DNA of 47,530 nt, from assembly GCA_015207195.1 (NCBI GenBank), contig JADEXJ010000034.1, positions 1 to 47,530 on the forward strand, in the 5' to 3' direction. A model generated the notes under the pieces. That model was not told where the DNA came from. It saw only the letters and a program-made list of their open reading frames with translations, and made no database searches. Position 1 is the stretch's first letter. Each line of letters opens with the position of its first letter. Both the position numbers and the translations under genes were made by a program. Shown one piece after another: positions 43,303-47,530 of this stretch. This stretch comes from Pleurocapsales cyanobacterium LEGE 10410 (GTDB lineage: Bacteria > Cyanobacteriota > Cyanobacteriia > Cyanobacteriales > Xenococcaceae).

Positions 43303-43688
43303 ATTTCAGGGTAATTTAACGAATAAAGTTGTTAGCTGCTCATCGGCTCGAACCAAAATGAGTCAATCAGCGATCGCCGTCGTTCTTTTTTCTATAACTT
43401 TAGATAGATATTTATTGTTCTGGTATTGCTTTTATCTCAGAAAAATGAAGTCACCAACTAGACTTTTTAGCAGATATCGGTAGATTTAGTTTTGCTTAAT
43501 AATCTTCTAAGAGTTAGTAATCACAAGTATTTTAGTAAAGTTATTACAGAAAAAATTTACATTATTCATAGCAAACGTAATATTTTTTTACGTCATAGCT
43601 CTTTAATCGAGTCTTTTGTAAAGTAATGGCAACAAAAATATATGTTACTTATAATAGTAAGTACAAATTCTTAGTGAGGTTAAAACTG
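43303..43688. other. Intergenic region between frp and hli
   Basis: This roughly 385-bp region is AT-rich and has no credible ORF. It must include the stress-responsive promoter of the hli gene. TTACA words occur at 43544 and 43557, but at a 13-bp period instead of the roughly 10-11-bp period of the HLR1 motif bound by RpaB, so HLR1 is not called. An ORF beginning at 43626 is an N-terminal extension of hli without a ribosome site. Confidence 0.4.
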
Positions 43689-43832
43689 ATGGAAAACCCA
43701 GAAAACAAATTCGGCTTTACTCGATTTTCAGAAGTATGGAATGGTCGTTTGGCTATGATCGGCTTTGTTGCAGCTATGGCTGTTGAGTACTTCACAGGTC
43801 AAGGTATTCTAGGTCAGCTAGGAATCATGTAA
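43689..43832 (+). CDS. hli: High-light-inducible chlorophyll-binding protein (Hli/SCP)
   Basis: This short protein (47 residues from ATG 43689) is a one-helix light-harvesting-like protein of the thylakoid membrane. It binds chlorophyll and carotenoid and helps protect or assemble photosystems. It carries FTRFSEVWNGRLAMIGFVAA, the classical chlorophyll-binding helix ExxNGRxAMIGF, and continues AMAVEYFTGQGILGQLGIM. The start is decided by GTGAGG located 9 bp upstream. An upstream in-frame ATG at 43626 adds 21 residues with no family similarity. It lies in the same direction after ocp and frp, which creates a photoprotection cluster, probably induced by high light. Confidence 0.95.
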   Translation: MENPENKFGFTRFSEVWNGRLAMIGFVAAMAVEYFTGQGILGQLGIM

Positions 43833-43891
43833 TCGAGATCGTCCGATCTGTAAAATCGACATTGCACTAATAAATTAAATACATTCTTAAC

Positions 43892-43935
43892 AGAGAGTTT
43901 GTGTAGCAAGTAATTGTTTACCAAGCTCTCTATTT
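43892..43935 (+). terminator. Possible terminator downstream of hli
   Basis: AGAGAGTTTG (43892-43901) and CAAGCTCTCT (43922-43931) form a 10-bp stem with one G-T pair. The 20-nt loop is AT-rich. It is followed by ATTTGTTTAAAC. This would end hli transcription about 60 bp after the stop codon and 70 bp before the riboswitch. Confidence 0.5.
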
Positions 43936-44003
43936 GTTTAAACTTAAGCTTAATTTTCGGTCAAAATGCCTCTAATTAAAGATAGAATCGATTGACTACA
44001 GAA

Positions 44004-44212
44004 TGTTCGGTTCTAATAAGGAGCAGTTATTAGAAGCAATGGGGAAAGTTTGGTGCAAGTCCAACGCTGTCCCGCAACTGTGATGAGATATAGCGTTTCT
44101 TTGGCGAGATACACTTTGGTTGTGTCTGGTACAAGGGAAAGGATTAGCCAACTACCTCATTGATTTGAGAATGGCTATAGTACCAAGATCTCTCAGTCAG
44201 GATGCCCGCCGA
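44004..44212 (+). promoter_or_regulatory. Cobalamin (B12) riboswitch
   Basis: The leader before the CbiX gene contains the conserved parts of the cobalamin aptamer: the word GCAATGGGGAAAGTTTGGTGC (44036 onward, core of the P3-P6 region, given here as its first 20 bases GCAATGGGGAAAGTTTGGTG), then CAAGTCC, GTCCCGCAACTGTGA (about 44068-44083), and the 3' B12 box AGTCAGGATGCCCGCC (44195-44210). The region between contains stems with variable arms. It lies about 45 bp before the ATG at 44257, so it probably blocks ribosome access or elongation when adenosylcobalamin is plentiful. Control of a CbiX-type gene fits with B12 feedback. Confidence 0.93.
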
Positions 44213-44256
44213 TCGCTATAGTTTGCCCAATCAACTAATCTGCGAGGTACAGACAC

Positions 44257-45237
44257 ATGGTCAACTCTTTGACTCGACCGAATTTTGATTCTTTTCAACT
44301 ACCCCCACTGCCTTACAAAAGACCCTTGTTGGCAATCGGTCATGGTACAAGAAATGAAAGAGGCAGACAAACCCTAATCGATTTTGTAGAAACTTACCAA
44401 AAGTTAGATACTTCTCGCCCTGTAATTCCTTGTTTTTTAGAACTAACTGAGCCAACGATTCAGCAAGGAGTAGAAGCTTGCATCAAACGAGGGTATACAG
44501 AAATTACTGCTTTACCGATCTTATTATTTGCAGCCAGACACAACAAATTTGACGTTACCAACGAACTAGACCGATCGCGATCGCTCTATCCCCAGTTAAA
44601 TTTTAGCTATGGTCGTCACTTAGGAATTACACCCAAAATCGTTGAACTATGGCGCGATCGCCTGGCACAATTAGATCGACCAGAACACAATCCCCACAAC
44701 GTTTCTCGCGAAGATACGGTACTATTGTTCGTCGGCAGGGGTTCGAGCGATCCCGATGCCAATGGAGATGTCTGCAAACTAGCGCGAATTATTTGGGAGG
44801 GCAGTGGCTACAAAACAGTAGAAACCTGTTTTATTGGAATTACCCATCCTCGGCTGTTGGAAGGCTTTCGGCGGGCATATATGTATCAGGCTAAACGAAT
44901 TATCGTACTGCCCTATTTCTTGTTTACAGGCACGTTAATGGAAAAAATCAATCATCTTACTGCCCAGCAAGAAGAACAGCATCCCGATATTGATTTTGCC
45001 TGCTTGCCAGAAATGGGTGTTGCCTCCCAGTTGTTACAGGTGTTTCGAGCAAGAGAAATCGAGGCGCAGTTGGGTCAGGTGGCGATGAACTGCGAAATGT
45101 GTAAGTTTAGACTGGCAGCAGTAGACGAACACGGTCACGGTCATAGTCACGGTCACGGACATCACCATCACCACGAGCCTAGCGATCCTTATGCCGAATT
45201 GGAAGATTATCATCAGCGTATTTGGAAAACGCCTTAA
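44257..45237 (+). CDS. cbiX: CbiX-type sirohydrochlorin cobaltochelatase
   Basis: CbiX inserts cobalt into sirohydrochlorin on the early cobalamin pathway (a related form, SirB, inserts iron for siroheme). The 326-residue protein has two tandem CbiX half-domains. The first (about 21-150) starts [20 protein letters not shown] with the metal-binding His29 and contains [20 protein letters not shown] with another metal His. The second (about 165-290) contains [20 protein letters not shown], where the usual His is replaced, and [17 protein letters not shown]. It ends with a histidine tail [17 protein letters not shown], which may store or deliver metal. GCGAGG lies 14 bp before the ATG. A B12 riboswitch directly upstream supports the cobalt role over siroheme. 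Confidence 0.9.
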   Translation: MVNSLTRPNFDSFQLPPLPYKRPLLAIGHGTRNERGRQTLIDFVETYQKLDTSRPVIPCFLELTEPTIQQGVEACIKRGYTEITALPILLFAARHNKFDVTNELDRSRSLYPQLNFSYGRHLGITPKIVELWRDRLAQLDRPEHNPHNVSREDTVLLFVGRGSSDPDANGDVCKLARIIWEGSGYKTVETCFIGITHPRLLEGFRRAYMYQAKRIIVLPYFLFTGTLMEKINHLTAQQEEQHPDIDFACLPEMGVASQLLQVFRAREIEAQLGQVAMNCEMCKFRLAAVDEHGHGHSHGHGHHHHHEPSDPYAELEDYHQRIWKTP

Positions 45238-45540
45238 TCATTTTAGTTAAATCAGTTGAGGCGATCGCTCGATCGCCTGAGCGTGTTGCTATTGAATTCA
45301 ATTTGATTTTAAGGGGGATCTCAAGTAAAGCTTAAAAATATTGCGGAAAAAATAGTTGAAACCAGGCAGAAATTTTTCCAGGTGATGTATTTTACCAAAT
45401 GCTAACCCTCTTTGTGTTAAATCTGAGAGCGATCGCAGTATATCCTTTAGGACTAACAACAAGCTGGTTAACCACAAGGAAATTAATTGGAATGACTATA
45501 TGTTTAAATCATTCGTTCAATAACGCAGTTATCTAATTTT
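45238..45540. other. Intergenic region between cbiX and bicA-like gene
   Basis: This roughly 300-bp region carries a HIP1-type inverted repeat AGGCGATCG/CGATCGCCT at 45259-45278, about 22 bp after the cbiX stop, which could fold into a hairpin. The rest is AT-rich and has no ORF. It must include the promoter for the transporter gene. I cannot identify a specific regulator site such as a CmpR or NdhR motif. Confidence 0.4.
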
Positions 45541-47250
45541 ATGCAACTGGTTAACGGTCTACACTTCAAAAACGTACGAGGCGATCTGTTTGGTGGAATG
45601 ACGGCAGCAGTAGTTGCTCTACCTTTAGCCCTGGCTTTCGGCGTATCCTCTGGAGCTGGAGCGATCGCTGGTCTTTATGGCGCAATCATAGTAGGCTTTT
45701 TTGCTGCCCTGTTTGGTGGGACTCCTTCGCAAATTTCTGGACCTACAGGACCAATGACTGTAGTAATTGCCACAGTCTTTTCTGGGGTGGCTGCCAGCAA
45801 CACGGAAAATAGTATTGAGCTTGCCTTTACGGTAATCATGCTAGGGGGCATATTTCAAATTCTCTTTGGCATACTACGGTTGGGCAAATACATTACCTTA
45901 ATGCCTTATACAGTAATTTCGGGCTTTATGTCGGGAATCGGCGTAATTATTATCCTGTTACAGATCGGTCCTTTTCTAGGACATCCTGCTTCGGCAGACG
46001 TGATTGAGTCGGTTAGTAAGTTTCCTGCATTTATCGCCACTGCTAACCCTGCTGCGGTGAGCTTAGGTACTTTGACTTTGGCGATCGTTTTTCTCTGTCC
46101 TGCTAAAATAACGCGGATTGTCCCCTCTCCCTTGTTGGCGTTAATTATTGGAACTTCTGTGGCAGTAGCCATCGGCAGCAATAATCCCGAAAACGGACTG
46201 CGCTTAATCGGCGATATACCAAGCGGACTACCTAGCCTGCATTTGCCTGCCTTAAATATTAGTCAGCTTCGTTCGATACTTGGATATAGTTTGATGTTAG
46301 CGGTTTTGGGATCGATTGATTCGTTGCTGACTTCTTTAGTAGCAGACAACATTACTCATACTCAACACGATAGCGATCGCGAACTAGTCGGTCAAGGAAT
46401 CGGCAATCTAATTTCTGGCTTAGCTGGCGGGCTTCCTGGAGCGGGGGCAACCATGCGAACGGTGATCAACGTCAAATCGGGTGGCAAAACTCCTATTTCG
46501 GGTATAGTTCATGCTCTGGTTTTGCTGATTATTGTCTTAAAGGCGGGGGATTTGACATCTAATATCCCCCATGCGGTTTTGGCAGGAATTTTGATTAAGG
46601 TTGGAATCGATATTATCGACTGGAGCTTTTTGAGACGAGCGCATCGAATTTCTCTCAAGGCAACAGGATTGATGTATATAGTTTTGTTCCTAACCGTGTT
46701 TGTCGATCTGATCACGGCGGTAGGGGTAGGAGTATTTTTTGCTAATCTGCTAACGGTTAAGAATTTGAGTGATATTCAAAGCAACAAAGTCAAAGCGATT
46801 ACTAATCCTGATGATGATACAGATCTGACCATTGGCGAAAAACACCTTTTGAAATTAGCAAAAGGCAAAATTTTGTTGTTTAATCTCAGCGGTCCGATGA
46901 GCTTTGGTGCTGCCAAAACTATTTCTCAGAGAATGGGCATTGTCCACAAGTATGAGGTATTAATTTTAGATTTGAGCGATGTCCCTTTGTTGGGGGTAAC
47001 TGCTTCCCTGGCAATTGAAAACATGGTTAAAGATGCTTGCCAAAACAATCGCCAAGTATTTCTGGTAGGTGCTAAAGGAAAAGTCAGACAAAGACTCAAA
47101 AATTTGAAGTTACTTAGTTTGTTACCACCCGAACATTGTTTTGATGAGAGACTCTTTGCCCTTCAAAAAGCAGTTGCCCATATTGAATCTACTCAAATTC
47201 GAGTTCAGAACAAAAACCGAGAAGAGCGCGAAAAATCCAATACTAATTAA
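45541..47250 (+). CDS. bicA: SulP family anion transporter, BicA-like bicarbonate transporter
   Basis: This 569-residue membrane protein is a SulP transporter very like the Na+-dependent bicarbonate importer BicA, part of the carbon-concentrating mechanism at the plasma membrane. It starts NGLHFKNVRGDLFGGMTAAV and has the SulP signature GGTPSQISGPTGPMTVVIAT (residues about 59-78), a region of about 10-14 membrane helices, and DSLLTSLVADNITHTQHDSD near residue 260 where BicA keeps Asp and Thr residues in the transport site. The C-terminal cytoplasmic STAS domain (about 440-545) contains ILDLSDVPLLGVTASLAIEN. I am confident of the family and moderately confident of BicA function, since SulP relatives also carry sulfate or other anions. 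It is transcribed alone after cbiX. Confidence 0.8.
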   Translation: MQLVNGLHFKNVRGDLFGGMTAAVVALPLALAFGVSSGAGAIAGLYGAIIVGFFAALFGGTPSQISGPTGPMTVVIATVFSGVAASNTENSIELAFTVIMLGGIFQILFGILRLGKYITLMPYTVISGFMSGIGVIIILLQIGPFLGHPASADVIESVSKFPAFIATANPAAVSLGTLTLAIVFLCPAKITRIVPSPLLALIIGTSVAVAIGSNNPENGLRLIGDIPSGLPSLHLPALNISQLRSILGYSLMLAVLGSIDSLLTSLVADNITHTQHDSDRELVGQGIGNLISGLAGGLPGAGATMRTVINVKSGGKTPISGIVHALVLLIIVLKAGDLTSNIPHAVLAGILIKVGIDIIDWSFLRRAHRISLKATGLMYIVLFLTVFVDLITAVGVGVFFANLLTVKNLSDIQSNKVKAITNPDDDTDLTIGEKHLLKLAKGKILLFNLSGPMSFGAAKTISQRMGIVHKYEVLILDLSDVPLLGVTASLAIENMVKDACQNNRQVFLVGAKGKVRQRLKNLKLLSLLPPEHCFDERLFALQKAVAHIESTQIRVQNKNREEREKSNTN

Positions 47251-47404
47251 AGAAACCAAATCAACTGGAACGACTATACCGCCCTTTGCTCGACCATTTA
47301 ATACACATCAGGCGATTGATTTATGGAAAAGCAGATCAACCTATCTGCGTTTATCTGTGGACGTTATATTAATTGGTTGTCTCAGATTGAAATGACAACC
47401 GCTT

Positions 47405-47530
47405 TGACACTCCACACGGTTAGAAACCGTGGGATTCTTGGTTCGCAGAAGAAACTTACCAAGACAAGCTAACGCTGTGCCCCGACAGCGGTTTCGTCTC
47501 CCCAAGCTTTAGATCCCGTATGCCCTACGG
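47405..47530 (-). mobile_element. End of an IS200/IS605-type element (tnpB 3' end / guide-RNA region), cut by the window edge
   Basis: The minus strand from the right edge carries AAGCTTGGGGAGACGAAAC, CGGGGCACAGCGTTAGCTTG, CGAACCAAGAATCCCACGG and then a short hairpin (CACGGTT/AACCGTG at 47415-47431) before TGTCAA. This order matches the 3' end of tnpB and its overlapping reRNA (omegaRNA) as seen in many cyanobacterial IS605 elements: conserved scaffold, AACCAAGAATCCC, a terminal hairpin, and the element end. The transposase-associated gene itself would lie beyond the window. I cannot confirm an intact element, because nothing to the right is visible. Confidence 0.6.

Noticed and set aside
43544-43561. 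Two TTACA words before hli as an HLR1 (RpaB) site
   Set aside because: Their period is 13 bp instead of the roughly 10-11 bp of HLR1, and flanking bases do not match well.
43626-43688. Upstream in-frame start for hli adding 21 residues
   Set aside because: No ribosome site, and the added part is unlike Hli proteins. ATG 43689 is preceded by GTGAGG and matches the family start.
47141-47395. 84-codon plus-strand ORF at the end of the bicA-like gene
   Set aside because: Its first half is a frame shadow of the transporter gene, and the rest has no ribosome site or recognisable domain.

Overview
This window is chromosomal DNA of a cyanobacterium. The evidence is the very frequent HIP1 octamer (GCGATCGC) on both strands, a cyanobacterial-type RNase P RNA, an orange carotenoid protein with its fluorescence recovery protein, a high-light-inducible protein, a BicA-like bicarbonate transporter, Ycf20 (DUF565), and heptanucleotide tandem repeats of the kind described in cyanobacteria. 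Moderate to low GC and many dispersed repeats fit a unicellular or baeocyte-forming lineage (Pleurocapsales or Chroococcales type), but that placement is inference. Nearly all genes are housekeeping or accessory genes of the core chromosome. There is no prophage, CRISPR array or large island. The only clear mobile-element signal is an IS200/IS605-type end at the right edge.

Layout. 0-10 kb: a C-terminal gene scrap, an amidase, a MalK/UgpC-type ABC ATPase, a Ser/Thr kinase, a PhoD-like metallophosphatase without an ATG start, a group 2 sigma factor and lipoyl synthase; the last two have clear intrinsic terminators. 10-19 kb: an outer-membrane barrel gene broken by an in-frame TAG, a DNA-binding-like protein, a GH10-like protein preceded by a possible 28-residue membrane peptide, class I aldolase, D-glycerate 3-kinase, Ycf20, a DUF3611 protein, rnpB followed by rnc, and an IaiH-like HEAT protein. 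19-31 kb: UbiX-like flavin prenyltransferase, lipoproteins, an M23 peptidase, a DUF985 cupin, a DUF1995 protein, a polyprenyl-phosphate sugar transferase, the divergent tRNA-wobble modification genes mnmE and queC, and recQ. 31-38 kb: acetyl-CoA synthetase, tRNA-Arg(UCU), then a nitrogen-catabolism-like group (GntR/FCD regulator, an allophanate-hydrolase-related small protein, an M20 N-carbamoyl-amino-acid/allantoate hydrolase) and a decayed hicA with intact hicB. 38-47.5 kb: a GH116 glucosidase, a GNAT enzyme, a photoprotection cluster (ocp, frp, hli), a cobalamin riboswitch controlling a CbiX chelatase, and a BicA-like transporter.

The most informative non-coding observation is an identical 13-bp inverted-repeat operator (GTATACTGTATAC) upstream of both the gntR gene and the hydrolase gene about 3.7 kb away, which suggests a small autoregulated regulon. 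The most coherent functional module is ocp-frp-hli: quencher, its release factor and a chlorophyll-binding stress protein in one direction. I found no clearly new multi-gene system. The best leads are the GntR regulon, the amber-interrupted barrel gene, the degraded hicA, two or three unannotated micro-ORFs, and paired intergenic repeats that flank heptad tracts.
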